A stretch of DNA of 64,000 nt from Antrihabitans spumae (GTDB lineage Bacteria > Actinomycetota > Actinomycetes > Mycobacteriales > Mycobacteriaceae), in assembly GCF_043944905.1 (NCBI RefSeq), contig NZ_JBIMSN010000052.1, positions 62,001 through 126,000 of the forward strand, in the 5' to 3' direction. Positions 35,313 to 43,273 of the stretch are shown in pieces. Within the stretch, counting starts at the first letter, position 1, and every line of letters starts with the position of its first letter. The position numbers were made by a program, and so were the translations under genes. The notes below the pieces were generated by a model. That model did not search any database and was not told the DNA's origin. It saw only the letters and a program-made list of their open reading frames with translations.

Positions 35313-35328
35313 GACTGACGTGTCACTC
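35313..35328. promoter_or_regulatory. Operator-like site, GACTGAYNYRTCANTC family (copy 3)
   Basis: GACTGACGTGTCACTC contains the internal palindrome TGACGTGTCA-like core and fits the consensus of the three other sites, though only 11 of 16 bases equal copy 1. It lies 46 bases upstream of the kinase start and 74 bases before the divergent gene at 35402. Confidence 0.45.
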
Positions 35329-35401
35329 TATCTACACCGGCGAACTTCGAGCCTAGCCGTTCGCCGCAACAAGAGCATTCGCCACGAAAGGAACGTCGCA
35401 G

Positions 35402-35743
35402 ATGAACCGACGCAAAAGCAAGGCCAAGCAAGCACTCGTGTCAGGCAGGGCATTGAAAACGCCGGTGGTGCTCAAAGTACGCACGCCCGACAGCCTGCCC
35501 GCACGGGTGATCGGGCTCGGCCTTGCCGGAACGGGCGCCGCGCACTTCACTGCGCCGCGCGCTTTCGACACCCTCACCGCCACTGCCTTTCCGGAGAAGA
35601 CGCGCCAGTGGACCTACCGAAACGGGCTGACCGAACTGCTGCTCGGCCTGGCCATCACCTTCCGCCGAACGCGCCCGGTCGGTGCGATCGGTTCGGTCGC
35701 CTACGTGGCATTCCTCGCGAATCGTGAGTCTTCGCAACGCTGA
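35402..35743 (+). CDS. Small DoxX-like membrane protein
   Basis: 113 residues. A basic N-terminal tail is followed by hydrophobic stretches (RVIGLGLAGTGAAHF, ELLLGLAITF, PVGAIGSVAYVAFLA) consistent with three or four membrane segments, as in DoxX/DUF4267-like proteins. AAGGAA precedes the ATG by eight bases. It is divergent from the ABC1 kinase and shares its operator region. The molecular role of this family in actinobacteria is not settled. Confidence 0.65.
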   Translation: MNRRKSKAKQALVSGRALKTPVVLKVRTPDSLPARVIGLGLAGTGAAHFTAPRAFDTLTATAFPEKTRQWTYRNGLTELLLGLAITFRRTRPVGAIGSVAYVAFLANRESSQR

Positions 35744-35796
35744 ACGACCAGGCCGGTACGGTTCGCAGAAGTGATAGAACATGGCGGTCGACGGCA

Positions 35797-36492
35797 ATGC
35801 GAGGCGGTGAACAGGTGACGGGCGAAACGACAGACGCCGACGTGGTGCGCCCACGCCGCGGAAGACCCAAACAGGAGGGCCTCGCCGAACGCCGTCGAGA
35901 GCAGATCGTCCAGTCTGCGTACCACGTTTTCGCCGCCAACGGCTACGAGTCGACGACCATCTCCGACGTCGCCCGGCATGCGGGTGTCGGACAGGGCACG
36001 GTCTACCGGTACTTCGAGAGCAAGCGCGAAATCCTCGACCACGTCTTCGATTACGCGGCGGGGCAGTTCGTCGGCGTGATCATGACCGACGATCTGATGA
36101 CACCGATCGACTCGCTCGACGAATTCTCGGATCGACTGGTCGATATCGCGAAGCGGATGGCTGCAACTCTCGAAGAGCAACCGGATCTGCTGAAGCTCAT
36201 CCTCGTCGAGGCCAGCGCGGCGGATGCCGAGTTGAACGCGCGCATGCTGGGCTTGGAAGGGTTTCTCGCAGAGGCGATCGCGAACGTCATGCAAGACGGC
36301 CAGGAGAAGGGCTGGGTACGCGCGGAGGTCGACACTGCGATGTACAGCCATTACGTCATCGCTCTCGTGATGCCGGGTGTGCGGCACGCGATTCTGGGCA
36401 CCTTGACGCCAACGGTGAGCGATCGGTTCGCGACCGCAACGGTCGGCATACTTGCCGCGGCCCTTCGGGTTCCCGAGGCCACGGCGTCATGA
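35797..36492 (+). CDS. TetR-family regulator (first of a tandem pair)
   Basis: 231 residues. The HTH at about 30-75 is typical (IVQSAYHVFAANGYESTTISDVARHAGVGQGTVYRYF). The remainder is a helical effector domain. The start may be ATG 35797 or GTG 35818. Only the variable N terminus differs. The stop overlaps the ATG of the second TetR gene, so the two regulators are co-translated and might form a heterodimer. It is the regulator closest to operator copies 2 and 3 and is a candidate to bind GACTGAYNYRTCANTC. Confidence 0.88.
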   Translation: MRGGEQVTGETTDADVVRPRRGRPKQEGLAERRREQIVQSAYHVFAANGYESTTISDVARHAGVGQGTVYRYFESKREILDHVFDYAAGQFVGVIMTDDLMTPIDSLDEFSDRLVDIAKRMAATLEEQPDLLKLILVEASAADAELNARMLGLEGFLAEAIANVMQDGQEKGWVRAEVDTAMYSHYVIALVMPGVRHAILGTLTPTVSDRFATATVGILAAALRVPEATAS

Positions 36493-37109
36493 CCGCGCAG
36501 GAAGCCGTCGATCGGCTGGAAGCACGCCGAGCCGACCTGGTGCACGCAGCGTCGGATCTGATTCTGAGCAAGGGCTACCGGAATACGTCGGTGGCCGACA
36601 TCGTCAGCGCGCTCGGCTTGAGCCACGGCACGTTCTACAACTACTTCGACAGCAGGCGCGACGTGCTCGACGCCGTGATCGACTACGGCAGCCAACGACT
36701 CGCCGATCGGCTCGTCGGGTCGGACGATCCGGGTTCAGCTACCACCCTCGACGACTTTCTCGCACAGCTGGACCGCATCAACAGGCGGCTGCACGAGTTG
36801 GTTGCCGACGAGCCGCGGCTGGTGCAGTTCATCGTTTTCGAAGCTGCCTCGATCGACCAGGAGCTCGTGCAGCGCATGCTGACGGCGTATCAGGGATTTG
36901 TTTCCTCGAACCGGAGCTACGTCGAGAACGGTATCGAAAAGGGTTTCCTCCGTAGTGATCTCGATTCCGAGGTGGCAAGCGAGGCGCTGTTGACGATGTT
37001 GCTGTCGAGCACGGTCGGCGCGCTCGGCGGGCAAGGCGTCGCGGCAGACGTCTCGGTGTCCAGCGCTGCGCTCGTCGACTTCGTGCGACACGGAATGGGA
37101 GCGCAGTAG
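36489..37109 (+). CDS. TetR-family regulator (second of a tandem pair)
   Basis: 206 residues with HTH SDLILSKGYRNTSVADIVSA...LSHGTFYNYF (about residues 18-60). The effector domain shares length and several stretches (LDAVIDYGSQ versus LDHVFDYAAG; MLTAYQGF versus MLGLEGF) with the preceding regulator, so the pair arose by duplication. ATGA overlap with the upstream stop. The gene ends 20 bases before the convergent DUF4873-like gene. Confidence 0.88.
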   Translation: MTAQEAVDRLEARRADLVHAASDLILSKGYRNTSVADIVSALGLSHGTFYNYFDSRRDVLDAVIDYGSQRLADRLVGSDDPGSATTLDDFLAQLDRINRRLHELVADEPRLVQFIVFEAASIDQELVQRMLTAYQGFVSSNRSYVENGIEKGFLRSDLDSEVASEALLTMLLSSTVGALGGQGVAADVSVSSAALVDFVRHGMGAQ

Positions 37110-37129
37110 CGCAGGGCTGTTCTATCGCG

Positions 37130-37465
37130 CTATTCGACCTCGCTCAGTTCGGTCGCAACGTGGAACGGCGGCGTGCTCTTACCCATGATCCGGTAGCGAT
37201 TCCACGGATCGGGATCGCCGACGAACGCCTCTCGTGCGCTGTGTGTCGTTCGGACAACGACTTTGGTTCGGGGTTCGTCGCCGAGTAGCGCGGTCAGCTC
37301 CTGGTTCGGATCGATGCGGCCGATCCGCCGAAATATCCCGTCGATGGGTTCGCGGTAGCCCCGCAGTTCGATACGTGCCGCAATCTCCGTGCCATTGACG
37401 ACGAGTGTCGCTGGACCCAGATAGTCGGAACCTTCGTGCGGGCTGTGCGGAACAACGCTGTTCAT
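37130..37465 (-). CDS. DUF4873-like protein, divergent from oxygenase cassette 2
   Basis: 111 residues from ATG 37465 (AGGGAG upstream). A longer version from a TTG at 37561 is possible. The pattern YLGPATLVVNGTEIAARIELRGYREPIDGIFRRIGRI resembles DUF4873 (cited in part), a domain found beside or fused to flavin monooxygenases in actinobacteria. It lies head-to-head with the AurF/BVMO cassette and shares promoter module c, so it is probably an accessory of that system. No enzymatic residues can be assigned. Confidence 0.65.
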   Translation of the reverse strand: MNSVVPHSPHEGSDYLGPATLVVNGTEIAARIELRGYREPIDGIFRRIGRIDPNQELTALLGDEPRTKVVVRTTHSAREAFVGDPDPWNRYRIMGKSTPPFHVATELSEVE

Positions 37466-37587
37466 CGGTACTCCCTCGACGATCGCTGCCAAATCAATTG
37501 CAGCTGAGCAGTATTCACTGTTATCGAAACTCCGCGCGACGGTCAGATCATCCGTTGACAAAGGGGGCGATCGGGGTCACACTTACG

Positions 37588-37657
37588 AATGTACATGGAA
37601 CTGGCAGTATTGGATACTGGTTGTTCGGATGCTTGTTGTTCGGATACTGCTTGTTCG
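37588..37657. promoter_or_regulatory. Conserved promoter module, copy c, with three tandem 15-base repeats
   Basis: The blocks GAATGTACA, GGAAC and CAGTATTGGATACTG (the last a 6-base inverted repeat around TGG) match module b. They are followed by three head-to-tail units: GGATACTGGTTGTTC (37612-37626), GGATGCTTGTTGTTC (37627-37641) and GGATACTGCTTGTTC (37642-37656). The last ends 33 bases before the ATG at 37690. Direct repeats of this size suggest cooperative binding of a regulator. The region also serves the divergent DUF4873-like gene. Confidence 0.7.
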
Positions 37658-37689
37658 TACTCTGGCTCGAGAGAGTGGTGAGGACAACG

Positions 37690-38676
37690 ATGTCCAAGGA
37701 ATCCGGGTCTCCGGACAGTGACTACAACTTCCGACGCGTGACGACAACGGTCGGTGGACCGGTGAGCCATCGACGACGTGTCGGTGACCGCCAGGAAACC
37801 GCTAGACGGCTGCTCTTCGCAGCAACCGAAACCAAATACGATGCCGATCTCGATATCGATTGGGATGCGGCTCCAGATCCCGAGAAGTATTGGCTGCCTG
37901 CGGAAAGGGTGTCACTCCATGGCACTCGGCTTTGGCACCGACTCGACGAGGCGCAACGCCGAGAACTCGGTAAGCACGAACTGGTTGCCATGCTGAGCGC
38001 CGGCATCTATGCGCAGTCCATTCTGTCGATGCTCACGTTTCGCGACATCGTCGAAGGCGCCGGACTCGTCGACGATCGAACCCGGTTCATGTTGGCATCC
38101 ATCCAGGATGACAGCCGCAGCACGACGATGTTCAGTCGTCTCGTGAATGCCACAGGAGCGCAGCCGTACAACTTGCCCGCGCCACTGCAGATGCTGACCA
38201 AGCTGACGCTGATGGCACCGTCCGGACCGCTCGGACGTGGCTTCCGGCTCCTGCTGGAGGAGATGCTCGACTCGGTCCTGCAGGATCTGGCAACCGATCC
38301 TGGGGTGCAGCCACATGTGCAGCAGATCAACAAGATTCACTCGCAGTCCGGTGCCCGCCACATCGAGTTCGCTCGCGACGATTTGCTGAGGGCGATCGAG
38401 GCGCAGGGACCGATCCGCAACGCGCTGCATCGTTGGGCTCTCGCAGCTGTCACCGCTATGTGTTACGCCGCCGTCGTGAACCCGGCTGCGTACAGATCGG
38501 TCGGGATTGCCCCACTCCGTGGCGCATTGGCGGCGTTCGCCAGTGCCAACTACGGAAAGAACGCTCAGCGCGCAACCGCATCTTTTCGTCGGTTCGCCCG
38601 CGAAGAACGAGTTCTCGACGGTCCTGTCGCCGCAGCGGTCATGCGGCTGGGCCGAGTCGAGCAGGGTTCGAGATAA
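37690..38676 (+). CDS. AurF-like di-iron protein with degenerate metal site, tandem copy 1
   Basis: 328 residues, homologous along its length to the next gene (shared GDRQxTAxRLL, LDIDWDA, FSRLVNxTG). Where copy 2 keeps the AurF-type ligands, this copy has changes: Gln109 for Glu, Asp141 and Ser144 for the ExxH pair (DDSRS), and Gly221 for the Glu of HxxxExxH. His217, His224 and Glu190/191 remain. A di-iron centre is unlikely, so it may be a regulatory or structural partner of copy 2. GTGAGG lies seven bases before the ATG. It is first in cassette 2, behind module c. Confidence 0.82.
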   Translation: MSKESGSPDSDYNFRRVTTTVGGPVSHRRRVGDRQETARRLLFAATETKYDADLDIDWDAAPDPEKYWLPAERVSLHGTRLWHRLDEAQRRELGKHELVAMLSAGIYAQSILSMLTFRDIVEGAGLVDDRTRFMLASIQDDSRSTTMFSRLVNATGAQPYNLPAPLQMLTKLTLMAPSGPLGRGFRLLLEEMLDSVLQDLATDPGVQPHVQQINKIHSQSGARHIEFARDDLLRAIEAQGPIRNALHRWALAAVTAMCYAAVVNPAAYRSVGIAPLRGALAAFASANYGKNAQRATASFRRFAREERVLDGPVAAAVMRLGRVEQGSR

Positions 38677-38729
38677 GCAGGGTTCGAGATAAGCAACGAC
38701 GCAGATGGATCAACGAGGAAGGGACTGCC

Positions 38730-39734
38730 ATGACGATCGAATCGACGAAGAGACGAACACCTGCGGTCACCACCGCAGGAGCATCGACGGTGCGGCGCAG
38801 GACCGTTGGCGATCGACAGAAGACGGCACAGCGACTGCTGCGGTCGACCGCGGACCGCTCCTACGACGGTGAACTCGACATCGACTGGGACGCCCCGATC
38901 GATCCGGACAAAAAATGGATGCCCGAGCACAGGCAGTCGCTCTACGGAACGAAGCTGTGGGACAAGCTGACTAAGGAGCAGCGCAACGAACTCGGCAAAC
39001 ACGAGGCCGCGAGTGTGCTGAGCTTCGGCATCTACGCCGAATCGGGACTTTCGACGATGCTCCTGCGTGGAATCCTGGAAAGCGGCAGCCTTGCCGATGA
39101 CCACGCTCGGTACGCACTTGCCGAAATCGGTGAGGAAACAAGACATTCCACGATGTTCAGCCGGCTTGTGAACATCACCGGGGTCAAGCCGTATCTGATG
39201 CCGAAGGGAGCGCGCAAGTTTCTCCGTCTCGCCGGTCTCATTCCGATCGGACCGTCGTCTTTCGCGGGAACACTTCTCATCGAAGAATTGCTGGACAGGC
39301 TGCAGCGCGAGGCGATGAACGATCCCGAACTGCAACCGCATATGCGGCAGTTGATGAAGATTCACGTTTTGGAAGAGGCGCGGCACATCACCTATGCCCG
39401 CGAAGAGTTGGTCCGAGCCATCGACGCACGCGGCAAGGCGTCGAATGCTTTCCACCGCTTGGTGTTCGCGGTGATGGTGCTCGGTGTCTATCCGGTGCTG
39501 GTGAATCCTTTGGTCTACCGATCCGTGGGGATCAGTCCGTTGGAAGGCTTCCTCGCAGCGATGACCTCCCCGAACTACCGTGTAAACGCAACTTTCGCAG
39601 GCGAACCGCTGCTGCGATTCGGCCATGAGGTCGGCATGTTGGACGGTGCGGTCACCCGTCGCATCTTCAAACTGTCTCGCTCTGTGCCGCAAGACATTCT
39701 CGCCGAACTCGACCGCAACAGGAAAGCATCGTGA
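38730..39734 (+). CDS. AurF-like di-iron oxygenase, tandem copy 2 with intact ligands
   Basis: 334 residues of the AurF family (PF11583; p-aminobenzoate N-oxygenase is the best known member). The full ligand set is visible: Glu104 (IYAE), Glu136-x-x-His139 (GEETRH), Glu185/186 (LLIEELLD), His212-x3-Glu216-x-x-His219 (HVLEEARH). It starts at ATG 38730 with an AGGAAGGG upstream, 53 bases after copy 1. Its stop overlaps the BVMO GTG start. In this setting it may oxygenate a lipid or ketone precursor rather than an arylamine (inference). The reductase at 42213 could supply electrons. Confidence 0.85.
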   Translation: MTIESTKRRTPAVTTAGASTVRRRTVGDRQKTAQRLLRSTADRSYDGELDIDWDAPIDPDKKWMPEHRQSLYGTKLWDKLTKEQRNELGKHEAASVLSFGIYAESGLSTMLLRGILESGSLADDHARYALAEIGEETRHSTMFSRLVNITGVKPYLMPKGARKFLRLAGLIPIGPSSFAGTLLIEELLDRLQREAMNDPELQPHMRQLMKIHVLEEARHITYAREELVRAIDARGKASNAFHRLVFAVMVLGVYPVLVNPLVYRSVGISPLEGFLAAMTSPNYRVNATFAGEPLLRFGHEVGMLDGAVTRRIFKLSRSVPQDILAELDRNRKAS

Positions 39735-41341
39735 CGCAATCGAAACCTTCTCGCCGCACCAAAAAGGCAGCAGCACAACTGGAAAGCTCCCCGCCGATAC
39801 ACGCCAGAGTGCTCATCATCGGCAGCGGATTTTCCGGACTCGGTATGGGAATCTCCCTGCAGAAGTCCGGTATCGACGATTACATCATTTTGGAAAAGGC
39901 GTCGGAGGTCGGCGGAACCTGGCGCGACAACACCTACCCGGGCGCAGCGTGCGACGTCCCGACCCACCTGTATTCGTACTCGTTCGAACCGCGCGACAAC
40001 TGGTCGCAGCTGTTCTCCAAGCAGCCGGAAATCTTCGACTATCTCAAGGAGGTCGCCGACAAGTACAACCTGCGGCCGCACATCAGGTTCGGTCAGAACA
40101 TGACACGTGGCTACTGGGACGAGTCCGAAAATCGTTGGCATGCATTCGCTTCCGACGGCCAAGAGTACGTCGCGCAGTTCGTCGTCTCGGCGATCGGCGC
40201 ACTGCACGTCCCGAGCATCCCGGCCCTGGACGGTATCGAGGAGTTCACCGGCGCCGCGTTCCATTCCGCGCAGTGGAATCACGACTTCGACCTGACCGGC
40301 AAACGTGTCGCCGTCATCGGAACAGGCGCCAGCGCAATCCAGTTCGTACCGGAGATCGTCGACCGCGTCGGGGCGCTGACCCTGTTCCAACGCACCGCAC
40401 CCTGGGTACTTCCGCGGTCCAACGTCGACTTTCCCGCAGGCTTCCAGCGGGCGCTACGACGTGTACCCGGCCTGCGGTTCGCACTGCGGAACGGGATCTA
40501 TTGGAGCGCGGAATCAGGCGCCTACGCGATGAACAGGCGACCCGGACTGCTCAAGGGAGTCGAGTGGATCGGTAAGCGGCACATCAGGCGTCAGATCTCG
40601 GATCCTGTTGTGCAAGAAAAGCTCACGCCGGACTACCGGGCGGGGTGCAAGCGACTTCTCGGCTCCAACACCTACTACCGGGCCATCGAGAATCCGAAGA
40701 CCGAACTTGTCACCGACGCCATCGAACGGGTCACCGCCGACGGCATCGTCACCAAGGACGGCGTCGAACACAAGGTCGACGCGATCATCTACGGCACCGG
40801 CTTTCACGTGATCGACTCGTTCACCAACCTGAGTATCAAAGGCCGTGACGGCGAAGACCTGACCGACCGGTGGACCCAGGAGGGTGTGCAGGCACATCGC
40901 GGCATCACGGTCGCGGGCGTGCCGAACGCGTTCTTCCTGCTCGGACCCAACACCGGTCTCGGCCACAACTCGATCGTGTTCATGATCGAGTCGCAGATTC
41001 ACTACGTGATCGAGGCGATGAAGTTGGTCGAAGCGAACGGAGTTGCAGCAATCGCACCGCGCAGAGAGGCCCAAGACCGGTTCAACGAGAAGTTGCAGAG
41101 CAACCTCGCGGGTTCGGTGTGGAACACCGGTGGTTGCGAGAGTTGGTATCTCGACGAACACGGCAACAACAGGACACTCTGGGCCGGCTTCACGTGGCAG
41201 TACTGGTTGCAGACCCGTCGGGTTGACGTCTCGGAGTACGAGTTGATCGGTCGGCAGCCTGCGCCGGCAGTGCGGCCGACCGTCCCGGCCGCGGACTATC
41301 CGCCGCAAACCTTCCCCGACACTCTTCCCGTCAACGCGTAA
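39731..41341 (+). CDS. Baeyer-Villiger-type flavin monooxygenase (cassette 2)
   Basis: 536 residues with an intact fingerprint, FTGAAFHSAQWN (FxGxxxHxxxW), FAD motif GSGFSGLGMG at about 31-40, VGGTWRDNTYPGAACD, and NADPH motif GTGASAIQ. This is the best preserved of the four BVMOs here. The GTG start overlaps the AurF-like stop. It probably converts a ketone, made by the upstream oxygenase and the SDR, into an ester. The C-terminal 25 residues are Pro-rich. Confidence 0.92.
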   Translation: MTQSKPSRRTKKAAAQLESSPPIHARVLIIGSGFSGLGMGISLQKSGIDDYIILEKASEVGGTWRDNTYPGAACDVPTHLYSYSFEPRDNWSQLFSKQPEIFDYLKEVADKYNLRPHIRFGQNMTRGYWDESENRWHAFASDGQEYVAQFVVSAIGALHVPSIPALDGIEEFTGAAFHSAQWNHDFDLTGKRVAVIGTGASAIQFVPEIVDRVGALTLFQRTAPWVLPRSNVDFPAGFQRALRRVPGLRFALRNGIYWSAESGAYAMNRRPGLLKGVEWIGKRHIRRQISDPVVQEKLTPDYRAGCKRLLGSNTYYRAIENPKTELVTDAIERVTADGIVTKDGVEHKVDAIIYGTGFHVIDSFTNLSIKGRDGEDLTDRWTQEGVQAHRGITVAGVPNAFFLLGPNTGLGHNSIVFMIESQIHYVIEAMKLVEANGVAAIAPRREAQDRFNEKLQSNLAGSVWNTGGCESWYLDEHGNNRTLWAGFTWQYWLQTRRVDVSEYELIGRQPAPAVRPTVPAADYPPQTFPDTLPVNA

Positions 41342-41354
41342 AGGACAGAGCAAC

Positions 41355-42203
41355 ATGAAGAACTTCAAGAACAAGGTTGCAGTGATTACTGGCGCAGGGT
41401 CGGGCATCGGGCGCAGTCTCGCGCTGAACCTGGCCGAACGAGGTGCCGAACTCGCTTTGTCCGATGTCGACACCGCCGCCGTGGCTGATACCGCTGGTCG
41501 CTGTGAGAAGTTGGGGGCCAAAGCAATTCCGTTCGAGCTCGACGTTGCGAACCGTGCGGCGGTTCATGCGCATGCAAGTGATGTTCGCGGTGAATTCGGC
41601 AGAGTGAATCTGGTGTTCAACAACGCGGGTGTTGCTTTGAACGCGGATGTCGTCGACATGTCGTGGGAGGACTTCGACTGGTTGATGAACATCAACTTCT
41701 GGGGCGTCGCGCATGGCACGAAGGCGTTTCTGCCCGACCTCATCGATTCCGGTGACGGGCACATCGTCAATGTCTCGTCCGTCTTCGGGCTCATCGGCAT
41801 ACCGTCGCAAAGTGCCTACAACGCAGCGAAGTTCGCGGTCCGTGGCTTCACCGAAGCATTGCGGCAGGAACTGAAGATCGCACGGCACCCGGTCGGAGTC
41901 ACGTGTGTGCATCCCGGCGGCATCAAGACGAACATCGCGGTGAATGCGCGTGGCATTCCGGAAGGTGTCGACACCGAAGATATTCGTCGCGGGTTCCAGA
42001 TGATCGCGTTGACCAGCCCCGAAGCGGCGGCTCGAATCATCCTAAAGGGGGTGGAGAAGAACAAGGCACGGGTTCTGATCGGTGCCGATGCGCGTGGTTT
42101 CGATCTGATCCCACGCGTTGTCGGTCCACGGTACGAGGATCTCGGGGTGCCGCTGTACCGGATCGGCCGACGCGCAGCGGGACGCCTCGGATTCGAGCTG
42201 TAG
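41355..42203 (+). CDS. Short-chain dehydrogenase/reductase (cassette 2)
   Basis: 282 residues. Classical SDR motifs: TGAGSGIGRS at about 12-21, NNAG near 89, Ser in NVSSVFG, and YNAAK (Y-x3-K). AAGGAC lies before the ATG, 13 bases after the BVMO. It probably acts as the alcohol dehydrogenase/ketoreductase step of the cassette. It parallels the SDR at 14083 in position and role but is not its closest-looking copy. Confidence 0.9.
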   Translation: MKNFKNKVAVITGAGSGIGRSLALNLAERGAELALSDVDTAAVADTAGRCEKLGAKAIPFELDVANRAAVHAHASDVRGEFGRVNLVFNNAGVALNADVVDMSWEDFDWLMNINFWGVAHGTKAFLPDLIDSGDGHIVNVSSVFGLIGIPSQSAYNAAKFAVRGFTEALRQELKIARHPVGVTCVHPGGIKTNIAVNARGIPEGVDTEDIRRGFQMIALTSPEAAARIILKGVEKNKARVLIGADARGFDLIPRVVGPRYEDLGVPLYRIGRRAAGRLGFEL

Positions 42204-42212
42204 CGGCCTGTC

Positions 42213-43259
42213 ATGTCGAGTCGTGTGCACACGCTGGAAGTGGTCGAGGTGATCAAGGAGACCGACGAGGCCGCATCGTTGGTCTTCGCCGTTCCGGACG
42301 AACTCGTCGAGCGCTTCCGATATCACCCGGGACAGTTTCTGACGGTGGAGATTCCGAGCGATCGAACCGGCTCGGTCGCACGGTGCTACTCGCTGTCGAG
42401 CTCGCCACACCTCGACGACGAACTCGTCGTCACCGTCAAGCGGACGATCGATGGCTACGGCTCGAACTGGTTGTGCGACAACGTCTCTGTCGGTACCCGA
42501 CTGCGGGTGCTCACGCCGTCGGGGGTCTTCGTACCGGAGACGCTCGATGCAGATCTGCTGCTTCTCGCGGCAGGCAGTGGCATCACGCCGATCATGTCGA
42601 TCGCCAAGTCGGCGTTGCTCGCAGGAGCAGGCAACGTGTATCTGGTTTACGCGAACGTCGGAGTCGAATCGGTGATCTTCGGTGCCGAGATTGCCGAGAT
42701 GATCGTCGAGTTCCCCGATCGGTTTCAGGTGGTGCACTGGCTCGAATCGGAGCGTGGTCTGCCGACCGTCGACGATCTCGCCGAGTTGTTGGTTCTGTGC
42801 GAGCGATACGACACGTTCGTCTGTGGCCCGACGTTGTTTATGGCGGTCTGCCGCGCTGCGCTGCAGGTGATCGGGACGCCTGACAAGCATGTCCACATCG
42901 AGAAGTTCCTGTCGCTGACCGGTGATCCGTTCGCCGACATCGTCGTCGCCGACTCGTGCACAACCGCCTCGACCACAACCCCTACGGCGGTGGCGACGGT
43001 CGAGATCGACGGCCGCAGCATCGACATCGAGTGGCCGCGCGACACTCCGCTGCTCGACGTGTTGCTCGGAAAAGGTGTCGACGCGCCGTACTCGTGCCGG
43101 GCGGGGGAGTGCAGCGCGTGCGCATGCACCGTGCGATCGGGTGAGGTGCGAATGCGCAAGAACGACACCCTCGTCGATGCCGATCTGGCGCTCGGACTGA
43201 CACTCGCGTGCCAGGCGGTGCCCGTCAGCGAGCGGGTCGAGATCGCGTTCGATCAGTAG
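42213..43259 (+). CDS. KshB-like ferredoxin reductase (FAD, NAD, [2Fe-2S]), cassette 2
   Basis: 348 residues, parallel to the gene at 15935: FAD motif RCYSLSSSP, AAGSGITP, and C-terminal plant-type ferredoxin cysteines CRAGECSAC...LACQ. It ends cassette 2 and should pass NAD(P)H electrons to an oxygenase, most plausibly the AurF-like proteins because no Rieske protein is present (inference). The ribosome site before the ATG is weak and the gap after the SDR is only nine bases, so translation may depend on coupling. Confidence 0.9.
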   Translation: MSSRVHTLEVVEVIKETDEAASLVFAVPDELVERFRYHPGQFLTVEIPSDRTGSVARCYSLSSSPHLDDELVVTVKRTIDGYGSNWLCDNVSVGTRLRVLTPSGVFVPETLDADLLLLAAGSGITPIMSIAKSALLAGAGNVYLVYANVGVESVIFGAEIAEMIVEFPDRFQVVHWLESERGLPTVDDLAELLVLCERYDTFVCGPTLFMAVCRAALQVIGTPDKHVHIEKFLSLTGDPFADIVVADSCTTASTTTPTAVATVEIDGRSIDIEWPRDTPLLDVLLGKGVDAPYSCRAGECSACACTVRSGEVRMRKNDTLVDADLALGLTLACQAVPVSERVEIAFDQ

Positions 43260-43273
43260 CGAGTACCGACAGC

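Noticed and set aside
37588..37627. ECF sigma-type promoter (GGAAC, 17-base spacer, GTT) as the explanation of the shared module
   Set aside because: The same module lies in the opposite orientation relative to ephD, so a one-way promoter cannot explain all copies. A palindromic or repeat operator fits better.
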